Assembly: GCA_045561735.1 (NCBI GenBank)
Contig: JBJKXC010000016.1
Coordinates: 1-43,306, forward strand
Source of the DNA: UBA3537 sp045561735
GTDB taxonomy: Bacteria > Bacteroidota > Bacteroidia > Flavobacteriales > Flavobacteriaceae
Direction: 5' to 3'
Length of the DNA stretch: 43,306 nt
The notes below the pieces were generated by a model, which saw only the letters and a program-made list of their open reading frames with translations, had not been told where the DNA came from and searched no databases. Numbering within the stretch: position 1 is the stretch's first letter; each line of letters starts with the position of its first letter. Positions 1-6,805 of this stretch are shown one piece after another. Made by a program: the position numbers and the translations under genes.

Positions 1-176
1 AGAAAGTGTTTCCAGAACTTGTATCAGAAAGCAATGGTGTTAAGTCGGTAAACTATCAAGGATTAGTGCCAGTACTTATCAATGCATTGAAAGAGCAAGA
101 TGCAAAGATGAATGAGCAACAATCAGAAATAGATGAACTAAAAGAGATAGTTCAAGCATTAGTTTCAAGAGAATAA
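1..176 (+). CDS. C-terminus of a tail-fibre-domain (S74 chaperone-like) protein, 5' truncated
   Basis: An open frame enters at the window edge (first full codon at 3) and ends with TAA at 174-176, giving the last 57 residues of a protein. They read KVFPELV, then KSVNYQGLVPVLINALKEQ, then a Gln/Glu/Lys-rich helix of heptad character. The 'VFPELV...K.VNY.GL.PVL..A.KEQ' pattern followed by a coiled coil is what I know from the C-terminal intramolecular chaperone (peptidase S74) domain of flavobacterial 'tail fiber domain-containing' surface proteins. These domains trimerise and help fold a beta-rich stalk. The rest of the gene lies outside the window, so the stalk type is unknown. Nothing else links it to a phage. 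Confidence 0.7.
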   Translation, partial: KVFPELVSESNGVKSVNYQGLVPVLINALKEQDAKMNEQQSEIDELKEIVQALVSRE

Positions 177-226
177 ACACCTCAACCAACTTGAATAATC
201 AAGTTATATCAAGATTGATTAATCAA

Positions 227-254
227 TTGTTTTTTCAAAGTTTTATTACTTTTG
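227..254 (+). promoter_or_regulatory. Bacteroidota-type promoter for the DUF4468 gene
   Basis: TTG at 227-229, a 17-nt spacer, then TACTTTTG at 247-254, which fits the TTG-N17..23-TAnnTTTG promoter of Bacteroidota. The start codon at 283 is 28 nt downstream. This is probably the promoter for the row of exported-protein genes that follows. Confidence 0.6.
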
Positions 255-282
255 TTAAACAACTGATTTAAAACTAATTATT

Positions 283-891
283 ATGAAGAAATTATTATTA
301 CTACTATTCGTTACTGCATTATTTCAAGTTAATGCTCAAGAATTTGAAATTAGAAAGGTTGTTATTGAAGAAGGAACAAATGCTCAACAAGGCACATTTA
401 AGTTTATAAAACCAGTATTAGTGCTTGAAGCAAACGGTACTTCTACTGAACTCTATCAAAAGGCAATTAATTGGGTTAATGAAACTTACAAAAATCCAGA
501 AGAAGTGATAAAAGGTAAAGTCGAAGGCGATTATTTAAGATTGGAAGGCTCTGTTTCTAACCTCCTCCGAATGAGTGTAATTGGTACAATGTATTACTAT
601 GATGTCAGATATACAGTTAAACTCAATTTTAGGGATGGTAGGTTCAAATATGAAATCACGAAAATAGAGCAATATTATCCTGCGACTCAATATTCTGCTG
701 GCAGCTGGACGAGTATATTGAACAACGGAGAGGTTGGCTATAAAACTGCTAATAGAAAAGGAAAAGCTAAAAAAGATGGTGTTGCAAACTTAGAGGCATT
801 GAATTCATATTTTCAAAATCTTGGAATAAGCATAAAAGATTATATGGATAAAAATGATGCTTCTGAGACGGGCTCTGATGATGACTGGTAA
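283..891 (+). CDS. exported DUF4468-like protein
   Basis: A 202-residue protein with a clear Sec signal peptide (MKKLLLLLFVTALFQVNAQ, cleavage after about residue 18). The mature part has a soluble alpha/beta pattern, with FEIRKVVIEEG, YQKAINWVNETYKNPEEVIKG and a YTVKLNFRDGRFKYEIT strand pair. This resembles DUF4468 ('TBP-like fold') proteins, which are common and uncharacterised in Bacteroidota. The C-terminus is Asp-rich (ETGSDDDW). The start at 283 is fixed by the signal peptide and by the promoter 28 nt upstream. It is the first of several consecutive short exported proteins and ends 9 nt before the next gene. No catalytic residues are recognisable. Function unknown. Confidence 0.7.
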   Translation: MKKLLLLLFVTALFQVNAQEFEIRKVVIEEGTNAQQGTFKFIKPVLVLEANGTSTELYQKAINWVNETYKNPEEVIKGKVEGDYLRLEGSVSNLLRMSVIGTMYYYDVRYTVKLNFRDGRFKYEITKIEQYYPATQYSAGSWTSILNNGEVGYKTANRKGKAKKDGVANLEALNSYFQNLGISIKDYMDKNDASETGSDDDW

Positions 892-900
892 AAAAAAATT

Positions 901-1998
901 ATGAAAAAACTCCTCTTACTCTCCGCCATACTCATCTTCGCTTGTTCAAGTGATGATAGTTCTAATGACAATGACAATAATAATAACCCATCAAATTGTG
1001 ATGTGGTTTATTTAGATGATAATGGCGTAACTATTAAGGCTTGTGATGATGCTTTAGTTGGTCAATCTGGTGTTGTTAATGGAATTTCTTACACTATTGT
1101 TTCGGGCGAAATGTTAAGAAATTTAGTCAACAATGGAGATGACATAACAAGGGTCTGTACATCAAGGATTGTTAATATGAGTAGATTATTTTATGAAAAT
1201 AATACCTTTAATTTTCCATTAAACAATTGGGATGTCAGCAACGTTTATAATATGAGTGAAATGTTCCGTAGGACAGCCGTATTTAACCAAGATTTATCCG
1301 ATTGGGATGTAAGTAATGTGACTGATATGCGCTATATGTTTGATCGATCCGAATTTAATCAACCTATTGGAGATTGGGATGTAAGTAATGTGACTAATAT
1401 GAGTTATATGTTTTATTCTAACTTCACCAAATTTAATCAACCTATTGGAGATTGGGATGTAAGTAGTGTGACTGATATGCGCTATATGTTTTCGGAGAAC
1501 ACATCTTTTAATCAACCTATTGGAGATTGGGATGTAAGTAGTGTGACTGATATGCGCTTTATGTTTTCGGAGAATACATCTTTTAATCAAGATATATCAA
1601 ATTGGGTTGTAAGTAGTGTGACTAATATGCGTGGTGTGTTTAATGGTAACACATCTTTCAATCAACCAATTGGCACTTGGGATGTTAGTAGTGTGACCAA
1701 TATGGGAGGAATGTTTGCGAGCGCTAATTCATTTAATCAGCCAATAGGAGATTGGGATGTAAGTAGTGTGACTAATATGAGTTCTATGTTTAGTAACTCC
1801 GAATTTAACCAACCAATAGGAGATTGGGATGTAAGCAGTGTGACTTATATGAGTAGGATGATTGCTTATAACTCCGCATTTAATCAAGACTTAAACGATT
1901 GGGATGTAAACAATGTCACTGATTGTTATGAGTTCAGTGTTTACACTCCCCAATGGACACTACCTCAACCAAACTTCACAAACTGTAATCCTAACTAA
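901..1998 (+). CDS. BspA-like DUF285-repeat surface lipoprotein
   Basis: A 365-residue protein with a lipoprotein signal ending IFAC at Cys15, then the Ser/Asp/Asn-rich tether CSSDDSSNDNDNNNN typical of flavobacterial surface lipoproteins. From about residue 98 there are ten tandem copies of a 25-residue unit of the form FNQPIGDWDVSSVTNMxxMF, the DUF285 (BspA-type leucine-rich-like) repeat. Such repeats form solenoids and are associated with adhesion or protein binding on the cell surface. The copies are very similar at DNA level (two 75-nt units differ at two positions), so repeat number may vary between strains. The stop codon is immediately followed by the ATG of the next gene. Some relatives carry a type IX secretion tail; none is visible here. 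Confidence 0.88.
   Translation: MKKLLLLSAILIFACSSDDSSNDNDNNNNPSNCDVVYLDDNGVTIKACDDALVGQSGVVNGISYTIVSGEMLRNLVNNGDDITRVCTSRIVNMSRLFYENNTFNFPLNNWDVSNVYNMSEMFRRTAVFNQDLSDWDVSNVTDMRYMFDRSEFNQPIGDWDVSNVTNMSYMFYSNFTKFNQPIGDWDVSSVTDMRYMFSENTSFNQPIGDWDVSSVTDMRFMFSENTSFNQDISNWVVSSVTNMRGVFNGNTSFNQPIGTWDVSSVTNMGGMFASANSFNQPIGDWDVSSVTNMSSMFSNSEFNQPIGDWDVSSVTYMSRMIAYNSAFNQDLNDWDVNNVTDCYEFSVYTPQWTLPQPNFTNCNPN
1432..1581 (+). repeat. two near-identical 75-nt coding repeats inside the DUF285 gene
   Basis: Units 1432-1506 and 1507-1581 differ at only two positions. More diverged copies of the same 75-nt period continue on both sides within the gene. This low divergence suggests recent duplication or homogenisation and makes the array a candidate for copy-number change. 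Confidence 0.85.
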
Positions 1999-2727
1999 AT
2001 GAAAAAACTACTCTTACTCTCCGCATTACTTGTTTCTTTAAGCTCTTTTGGGCAAGAAGATAATAAACAAGGTTTAGTAATAAAGTATTATAAAAGTGGA
2101 GAGGTTAGTAAGAAAGGAAACTATATAGATGGAAAAAAACAAGGAGAATATTTTTGGTATTTTAAAAGTGGAGAGGTTAGTAAGAAAGGAAACTATATAG
2201 ATGGAAAAAAACAAGGAGAATATTTTTGGTATTTTAAAAGTGGAGAGGTTATGTCTAAAGAAAACTATGTAGATGGAAAAAAACAAGGAGAATCAATAAT
2301 TTATCGTGAAAGTGGAGAGCCTTTTAGTAAAACAAACTATGTGGATGGAAAAAAACAAGGAGAATCAATAACTTATCATGAAAGTGGAGAGCCTTTTATT
2401 AAAACAAACTATGTGAATGGGAAATTTCAAGGAAAATACTCTTTGTATTTTAAAAGTGGAGAGGTTATATCTGAAGTAAACTATGTAGATGGAAAAAAAC
2501 AAGGAGAATCAATGACTTATTATGCAAGTGGAGAGGTTAGGAAGAAAGGAAACTATATAGATGGGAAATTACAAGGAGAATATTTTTGGTATTTTAAAAG
2601 TGGAGAGGTTCAAAAGAAATCAAAATGGGTAGATGGGAAAGTACAAGGAGAATATATAGAATATTATGAAAGTGGAGAAATAAAAGAAATCAAGAATTAC
2701 AAAGATGGGGTGTTAATTGACAATTAA
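1999..2727 (+). CDS. exported MORN/YwqK-like repeat protein
   Basis: A 242-residue protein with signal peptide MKKLLLLSALLVSLSSFGQ. The whole mature part is eight 24-residue repeats plus a partial ninth, of the type KSGEVxKKxNYxDGKKQGExxxYF. This is the MORN-2 / 'toxin-antitoxin system YwqK family antitoxin' repeat, which makes an extended beta-sheet. The database name should not be read as function: no toxin gene lies beside it and the protein is exported. The first two repeats are identical at DNA level. The ATG directly abuts the previous stop (TAAATG), and its first 26 nt differ from the start of the preceding gene at only one position. Likely a surface or periplasmic binding scaffold; the ligand is unknown. 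Confidence 0.85.
   Translation: MKKLLLLSALLVSLSSFGQEDNKQGLVIKYYKSGEVSKKGNYIDGKKQGEYFWYFKSGEVSKKGNYIDGKKQGEYFWYFKSGEVMSKENYVDGKKQGESIIYRESGEPFSKTNYVDGKKQGESITYHESGEPFIKTNYVNGKFQGKYSLYFKSGEVISEVNYVDGKKQGESMTYYASGEVRKKGNYIDGKLQGEYFWYFKSGEVQKKSKWVDGKVQGEYIEYYESGEIKEIKNYKDGVLIDN
2092..2235 (+). repeat. perfect 72-bp tandem duplication in the MORN-like gene
   Basis: Bases 2092-2163 and 2164-2235 are identical 72-nt units, each coding for one 24-residue repeat. Parts of the unit recur near 2580-2610 (the run encoding EYFWYFKSGEV). The rest of the gene has the same 72-nt period with more divergence. Confidence 0.92.
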
Positions 2728-2746
2728 CTCCTACCTTAACCTAACA

Positions 2747-2777
2747 CACAAACTGTAATACTAACTAAATGAAAAAA
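2747..2777 (+). repeat. duplicated gene-junction sequence, vestige of a DUF285 gene tail
   Basis: This 31-nt stretch matches 1977-2007 at 30 of 31 positions (only 2760 differs from 1990). In the first copy the sequence codes for the last residues of the DUF285 protein, its stop and the start of the next gene. In the second copy it lies in the spacer before the gene at 2769, and in the same frame still reads T-N-C-N-T-N-stop. It looks like the leftover end of a duplicated DUF285 gene. Confidence 0.8.
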
Positions 2778-3095
2778 TTATTACTATTACTCTTGATTGT
2801 GCCTGTATTGGGCTATGGGCAAGATTATTTAGACGAAATGGCGCTTGATGCTTGTTTATGTATTGAAGAAGATATAATTAATCGAAAGAAGCCTTTGAAA
2901 AAAAATAAAATACCATATAAGTTTGCTTTGTGCGTTATTCAATCTGCAGAGTTTTACGTTGATGATATTAATGAAGATTTTAATTTAGATATTGAAAGTG
3001 AAAATGGCGCTGAACAATTAATTGCGATGTTAATTGTAAAATTAGCCATAAAATGCCCCGATAATTTTAAAGAATTAAGTAAAAACTTAAAATAA
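2769..3095 (+). CDS. small exported protein with four cysteines, unknown
   Basis: A 108-residue protein with signal peptide MKKLLLLLLIVPVLGYGQ (cleavage after about residue 18). The mature domain of about 90 residues is mostly helical and acidic. It has Cys29, Cys31, Cys55 and Cys96, the first two as CLC, a pattern compatible with disulfides in the periplasm. I do not recognise a family. The gene follows the MORN-like gene and is preceded by the duplicated junction sequence at 2747-2777. The start is supported by the signal peptide. It belongs to the row of short exported proteins, and nothing shows its role. Confidence 0.6.
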   Translation: MKKLLLLLLIVPVLGYGQDYLDEMALDACLCIEEDIINRKKPLKKNKIPYKFALCVIQSAEFYVDDINEDFNLDIESENGAEQLIAMLIVKLAIKCPDNFKELSKNLK

Positions 3096-3108
3096 TCCAA
3101 GATACTAA

Positions 3109-3198
3109 ATGAAAAGAATCAAGATTTTATTTTCGGTACTGTTCATATTATCCTTATTCACTTGTGTTGGATGGATATGTAATGTACTTGGATGTTAA
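3109..3198 (+). CDS. possible 29-residue hydrophobic peptide
   Basis: A short frame starting ATGAAAAGAATC and ending TAA at 3196-3198 encodes MKRIKILFSVLFILSLF followed by TCVGWICNVLGC. It has a basic N-terminus, one hydrophobic segment and three cysteines near the end. It starts in the same 'ACTAAATGAAAA' context as its neighbours, 13 nt after the previous stop and 22 nt before the next gene. It could be a membrane micropeptide, a tiny lipoprotein (the TC or IC could be lipidated), or the decayed start of a larger gene. Coding status is uncertain. Confidence 0.35.
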   Translation: MKRIKILFSVLFILSLFTCVGWICNVLGC

Positions 3199-3220
3199 GC
3201 ATATATTTAAAACTAACAAA

Positions 3221-3757
3221 ATGAAAAAACTATTTTTATTATTTATCCCATTTATTTCTTTTTCTCAAGTTCAAAAAAAGAAAATAAATATGAATCAAAT
3301 GATGGGGGGGAAAACGGAGATACAAATGAAAAAAAAGTTTGATTCTAATCGCTTTCAAATAAAAAAGAAAAATGAAAAGAAGATTGTTGAAAAGTGGGAA
3401 GAATATAGCAAAGCTTTTGAATATTCGGATTTTGATAAAATAACAACTTATTTCACATTTCCAGTTACAATATCTCTTTTTAATAATCCTATTGTAATAA
3501 AAGATGAAGTTGAATTAATTAAATTATATAAACGAATAAGGGGCAATGTTCAAGACGGATATAAGTATAGTAAACTAGATAAATCAAGGATTATTTGGAT
3601 ATCAAAAGACATTTGTGCACTAGACGCTACATACTCTAGATTTAATGACAGTTATGAGAATATTTTCACAGGAAGAGGAATTTATATGTACAAAAAAATT
3701 GGTGAATCTTGGAAAATGTTTTCAATGTCTGGTATTAAAATTAATAATAAAAACTAA
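3221..3757 (+). CDS. exported NTF2/SnoaL-like protein
   Basis: A 178-residue product if started at the ATG at 3221, which gives a proper signal peptide (MKKLFLLFIPFISFSQ). A longer frame from 3164 would put non-signal residues in front and overlap the upstream small peptide, so 3221 is preferred. A Lys-rich linker (about residues 17-55) precedes a domain of about 120 residues: KWEEYSKAFEYSDFDKITTYFTFPVTI, then GRGIYMYKKIGESWKMFSMSG. This order of an N-terminal helix pair and a curved sheet ending in '..YKKIGESWKM' is typical of SnoaL/DUF4440-like NTF2 folds. No catalytic residues can be assigned. It is the last secreted member of the row. Confidence 0.6.
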   Translation: MKKLFLLFIPFISFSQVQKKKINMNQMMGGKTEIQMKKKFDSNRFQIKKKNEKKIVEKWEEYSKAFEYSDFDKITTYFTFPVTISLFNNPIVIKDEVELIKLYKRIRGNVQDGYKYSKLDKSRIIWISKDICALDATYSRFNDSYENIFTGRGIYMYKKIGESWKMFSMSGIKINNKN

Positions 3758-3773
3758 ATGAAAAACTATCAAT

Positions 3774-4139
3774 ATGAAATACTTTATAATAGCATTTAAA
3801 AATTGGAATAAATTCAAAGGCAGAGCCAATCGATCAGAATTTTGGTATTTTACCCTTTTTTACTTTGTAATAGGTACAATTTTATATTATATTGATGTTT
3901 CTTTTTTGGGCTACGACCCTTTAGATCCAACCTCAATTGGAGTTCTACAGTCAATATTCGGCTTAGTGGTTTTAATCCCATCATTATCTTTGACTGTTCG
4001 GCGTTTACACGACGTTAATAAAAGTGGATGGAATATGTTGTGGATTCTCACTTTAATTGGGGCTTTTTATATTCTTTATTTAAATATTATAAAGGGAAGG
4101 GAAGAAGATAATTCTTATGGCCCTCCATCAAAAATATAA
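3774..4139 (+). CDS. DUF805 inner-membrane protein
   Basis: A 121-residue membrane protein that fits DUF805 (YhaH-like). It opens with FKNWNKFKGRANRSEFWYF, then has hydrophobic segments at about residues 25-43 and 62-78, the family motif SLTVRRLHDVNKSGWN and a third hydrophobic segment (WILTLIGAFYILYL), ending in a G..DNSYGPPS tail. The family is widespread and its role is unknown. The ATG at 3774 lies 16 nt after the previous stop. A competing ATG at 3758 opens only 13 codons in another frame. It is the last gene of the accessory row and converges on the next gene. Confidence 0.88.
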   Translation: MKYFIIAFKNWNKFKGRANRSEFWYFTLFYFVIGTILYYIDVSFLGYDPLDPTSIGVLQSIFGLVVLIPSLSLTVRRLHDVNKSGWNMLWILTLIGAFYILYLNIIKGREEDNSYGPPSKI

Positions 4140-4229
4140 ATTAAATCACTGAGGATAAAACAAAGTAATTAATTCAAACCCTTAAGTTTGATGCAAATCG
4201 TTTCAACGACTGATTGTTAAAGTCGATGT

Positions 4230-5384
4230 TTAATATTTAGAATAAACAGCCTGCCTGAAAGCCTTTTGTATGTCAAAAGAAAATTCTCTGGCACGCGTCA
4301 TAAACAATCCGAAGAGCTGCTTTTTAGGGTCAATCCAAAAATGTGTGTTGTGGTAGCCAGACCAGCCAAAAATTCCTTTTGATGAATTTGTATTATCCAA
4401 TTCCGGTTTATCTAAAACAAAGAGAGAAAAACCATAATAAAATGGACTGCCCAAGTTTATAAATTCATTGGGTTCATCCTCAGAATATTTTGAAGTCATC
4501 ATCTCAATACTTGAGGGAGAAATAATTTGTTTGTCATTAAAAGTACCATTATTTAGCAACATCTTACAAAAATTTGAATAGTCTTTCATTGTAGATACAA
4601 GCCCTTCACCCCCAAAATAAGCGCGGTTGTTGATGTCATAACTCATCTCATCAAGCAAGTTTGTAAACCCTTTCAAAGCATTACTGTTTATAAAGAGAGG
4701 CTGAAACCTTGCTCTTTCTTCATCGGTAAGGAAAAACTTGGTAGCATTCATTTCTAAAGGCTCAAAAATTGTTGCTTTTAAGTATTCATAAAATGACTGG
4801 CCTGAAACCACCTCAATAACCCGCCCTAGAATGGCTTGATTTATTCCGTATAAGTAATCAGTTCCTGGTTCAAATTCAACAGGGTGTTTGGCAACATCAT
4901 TGACAAAATCGACAAGGTTATCATATTTGATTGTACTTGTAAACCAATATGGGTTTGCATAATAGGTGTAGCCCGATCGGTGAGTCATCAAGTGAATGAG
5001 CTTCAGCGAATTTTCACAAGAATAAATTTCACCATTTGAATCCTTACACTTTAAGTTTTCAAAGGCAGGAATATAATCTGAAACATCATCATTAAAATCA
5101 ATATGACCTTTCTCAAACAAGGTCATGGCAGCAACAATCGTAATGGGTTTAGACATGGACCATATCGGAAAGATTGTACTATCTGTGATGTCCTTATCGC
5201 CAAGCTTTTTAGAATTTAATATATGATTGTAAACCTCCTCTCCGTCTTTATAAACCAATGCAATATTAGACCCTGTTTGTTCTGAATCAATCAGCTTTTT
5301 TTGGAATTCTAAAATGGGGTTTTCTTGAGAACGGCAGCCAAGGCTTAAAAAAAATAATAGGAAAATTAGAATATAATGTTTCAT
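4230..5384 (-). CDS. serine beta-lactamase-fold (class C-like) lipoprotein
   Basis: A 384-residue protein when started at the ATG at 5384, which yields a lipoprotein signal (MKHYILIFLLFFLSLGC, Cys17). The frame extends upstream to 5459 but those residues are not signal-like. The catalytic SxxK motif is SMSK at residues 76-79. The second motif Tyr lies in DYLYGINQAILG (about Tyr179). Near the end is GWSGYHNTHFWIDP, in the place of the usual K/H-x-G strand region. The fold covers class C beta-lactamases, esterases and D-Ala-D-Ala peptidases. The lipoprotein anchor and absence of other resistance genes argue for an esterase or peptidase role. It is monocistronic, convergent with the DUF805 gene and divergent from the next. 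Confidence 0.87.
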   Translation of the reverse strand: MKHYILIFLLFFLSLGCRSQENPILEFQKKLIDSEQTGSNIALVYKDGEEVYNHILNSKKLGDKDITDSTIFPIWSMSKPITIVAAMTLFEKGHIDFNDDVSDYIPAFENLKCKDSNGEIYSCENSLKLIHLMTHRSGYTYYANPYWFTSTIKYDNLVDFVNDVAKHPVEFEPGTDYLYGINQAILGRVIEVVSGQSFYEYLKATIFEPLEMNATKFFLTDEERARFQPLFINSNALKGFTNLLDEMSYDINNRAYFGGEGLVSTMKDYSNFCKMLLNNGTFNDKQIISPSSIEMMTSKYSEDEPNEFINLGSPFYYGFSLFVLDKPELDNTNSSKGIFGWSGYHNTHFWIDPKKQLFGLFMTRAREFSFDIQKAFRQAVYSKY

Positions 5385-5547
5385 AGTTGACTGAGCTGTT
5401 ATGAGTTGCATTACGAAATTAAAGAAAGTTGAAGACTTTGAAAAACTTAAAAGCCACAAAAGCCTTGATAATCTTTATTGTGAAAAATGTAGTAACAAAT
5501 TAATATTTTTTTTTAAATTGTAAAAAACAATTTAAATCTTTTATAAA

Positions 5548-6063
5548 ATGAAAAAACTGGTGCTCCTTTTTGCTGCCATCCTTATGGCGGCTTGCAACAA
5601 AAACGGTACTGAAAAACCCACCACAGTGGGCGAATGGTATGCCACTGAAATGGCTGGAAAATCCTTTAAATTAGGGGATCAAAAAAACATTGATTTGATA
5701 AAACAAGCAGGTACATATTACAATTCAATGGACGCAAAGAATCTTGCGGCCATGTTTTCAGAGACTGCCAAAATATATGCCCATACTGGAGAGATGCTGG
5801 AAGTAAGCGAAGGGCTTTATAACGACTACTTTGCAAGTCTAGATTCCTTGTTTTGGGACCCTAAAGGCATCTCCACGCAAACCCTTGAAGACGACTCCAT
5901 TGCAGTAGTATCAATTCCTTCAGATGACAGCCGTTATTTTAAAGATGGAACTGTTGAAAAGGCTTTATTGTTTGAACGTTTTTGGATTGTTGATGGCAAA
6001 ATTCAAACCATTGTTCAATACAAAAGAGAAGTTGGTAAGAACTACGAAGAATTTAAGTTTTAA
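5548..6063 (+). CDS. SnoaL/NTF2-like lipoprotein
   Basis: A 171-residue lipoprotein (signal MKKLVLLFAAILMAAC, lipobox LMAAC with Cys16). The mature domain carries a SnoaL-like pattern: IKQAGTYYNSMDAKNLAAMFSE, then AKIYAHTGEMLE, a middle helix, and strands LLFERFWIVDGKIQTIVQYKRE. The order 'D...A..F....FW...DGKI..I..Y' fits the NTF2-like polyketide cyclase/SnoaL superfamily, which in Bacteroidota usually has unknown ligands. The ATG at 5548 is fixed by the lipoprotein signal. Its stop (6061-6063) overlaps the stop of the convergent nitroreductase gene in the sequence TTAA. No operon partner. Confidence 0.72.
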   Translation: MKKLVLLFAAILMAACNKNGTEKPTTVGEWYATEMAGKSFKLGDQKNIDLIKQAGTYYNSMDAKNLAAMFSETAKIYAHTGEMLEVSEGLYNDYFASLDSLFWDPKGISTQTLEDDSIAVVSIPSDDSRYFKDGTVEKALLFERFWIVDGKIQTIVQYKREVGKNYEEFKF

Positions 6064-6626
6064 ACCAGCCACTCAACCTTTGAAGCAATACCCATTCGTT
6101 CTTTTACAGGAAGTGTAGTGTGATCAAATTTTCCCATATACATAAACCCTAAACAGCGCTCATCTGCATTCAAATCAAAAAATGAATGCATCTGTGCTGT
6201 GTATTGGGGGCTGCTCCAATAACAGCCAATTTTTTGATCGACACAGCTGAGCCAAATGTTTTGAACCGCCATGGCCACAGCAGCAATCTCTTCCCACTCG
6301 GGGATTGAAACCGCAGTACTTCTCTTCATAAAAATACCTAAAACACAATTACTTAACCGACATTTTTCGAGTGTCTTTTTTTCCTTAAAACTGCCACTTG
6401 GGCTATCTGGATTTTGCGCTTTCATGGCTTGAACCATGGCTTGTCCTAGGTGATCTTTTATTTTGTTTTTATAAACCTTAAAAAACCAAGGCTGTGTCAT
6501 TTTATGTGTAGGCGCCATATTGGCATTTTCAAGCAATTGCTCTAAGGTCTCTTTGTCAATTTCTCCCTTGTTAAATTGGCTTGGATAAACCGCCCGCCTA
6601 AATGCAATGAGTTTGTTGATATCCAT
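6060..6626 (-). CDS. nitroreductase-family oxidoreductase
   Basis: A 188-residue flavoprotein. The start at 6626 (MDINKLIAFRRAVYPSQF) matches the family's usual N-terminus; the frame is open to 6737 but the extra residues look non-coding. Motifs: FRRAVYPSQF near the N-terminus (FMN phosphate contacts), ANMAPTHKMTQPWFFKV (residues about 31-47), and IWLSCVDQKIGCYWSSP. These match small FMN-dependent nitroreductases of the YdjA type, which act as homodimers and reduce nitro compounds, quinones or enones with NAD(P)H. The substrate is not predictable. The stop overlaps that of the convergent lipoprotein gene by 4 nt. Confidence 0.87.
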   Translation of the reverse strand: MDINKLIAFRRAVYPSQFNKGEIDKETLEQLLENANMAPTHKMTQPWFFKVYKNKIKDHLGQAMVQAMKAQNPDSPSGSFKEKKTLEKCRLSNCVLGIFMKRSTAVSIPEWEEIAAVAMAVQNIWLSCVDQKIGCYWSSPQYTAQMHSFFDLNADERCLGFMYMGKFDHTTLPVKERMGIASKVEWLV

Positions 6627-6805
6627 AATTGTTTTAAATAGATGTAAAATTAACGTATAAGGTTCATATAAATAATTAAATTTGAAAAAATATAATGGCA
6701 CATTGATAGCCTGAGTGACACTGTATTGGTGTGTCAAAATAAAATCGCAATCTTTAAATAGAGTGCATTGATTAAAATTAGTTGTTCAATATAAAAACCC
6801 ATTTT

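Noticed and set aside
1294..1590. Antisense open frame of 98 codons opposite the DUF285 repeats
   Set aside because: The translation is itself a repeat mirroring the sense repeats, with no start context or family; it is a by-product of repetitive composition. The same holds for the antisense frame at 2074-2286 in the MORN-like gene.
1230..1930. Regular 75-nt periodicity resembling a repeat/spacer array
   Set aside because: The whole unit is coding (DUF285 repeat) and the period is in frame; there are no unique spacers, so it is not a CRISPR array.
1999..2727. Reading the MORN/YwqK-like gene as an antitoxin of a toxin-antitoxin system
   Set aside because: The protein has a signal peptide and no adjacent toxin gene; the database label reflects repeat similarity only.
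3758..3799. 13-codon frame starting ATGAAAAAC before the DUF805 gene
   Set aside because: It overlaps the DUF805 start in another frame and has no hydrophobic or conserved feature; it probably only reflects the recurring A-rich start context.
1..4139. Prophage, because of the tail-fibre-type domain at the window start
   Set aside because: No other phage gene, integrase or attachment site is visible; S74-type domains are common in ordinary surface proteins of flavobacteria.
4174..4191. Hairpin TCAAAC/GTTTGA between the convergent DUF805 and beta-lactamase-fold genes
   Set aside because: Only 6 bp, AT-rich, and no T-run after it; too weak to call a terminator.
4230..5459. Beta-lactamase-fold gene as an antibiotic resistance gene
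   Set aside because: The lipoprotein anchor, motif spacing and absence of a regulator such as ampR favour an esterase or peptidase-like role; resistance cannot be supported.
6627..6737. N-terminal extension of the nitroreductase to 6737
   Set aside because: The extra residues are not conserved in character, and the family start MDINKLIAFRRAV at 6626 fits.
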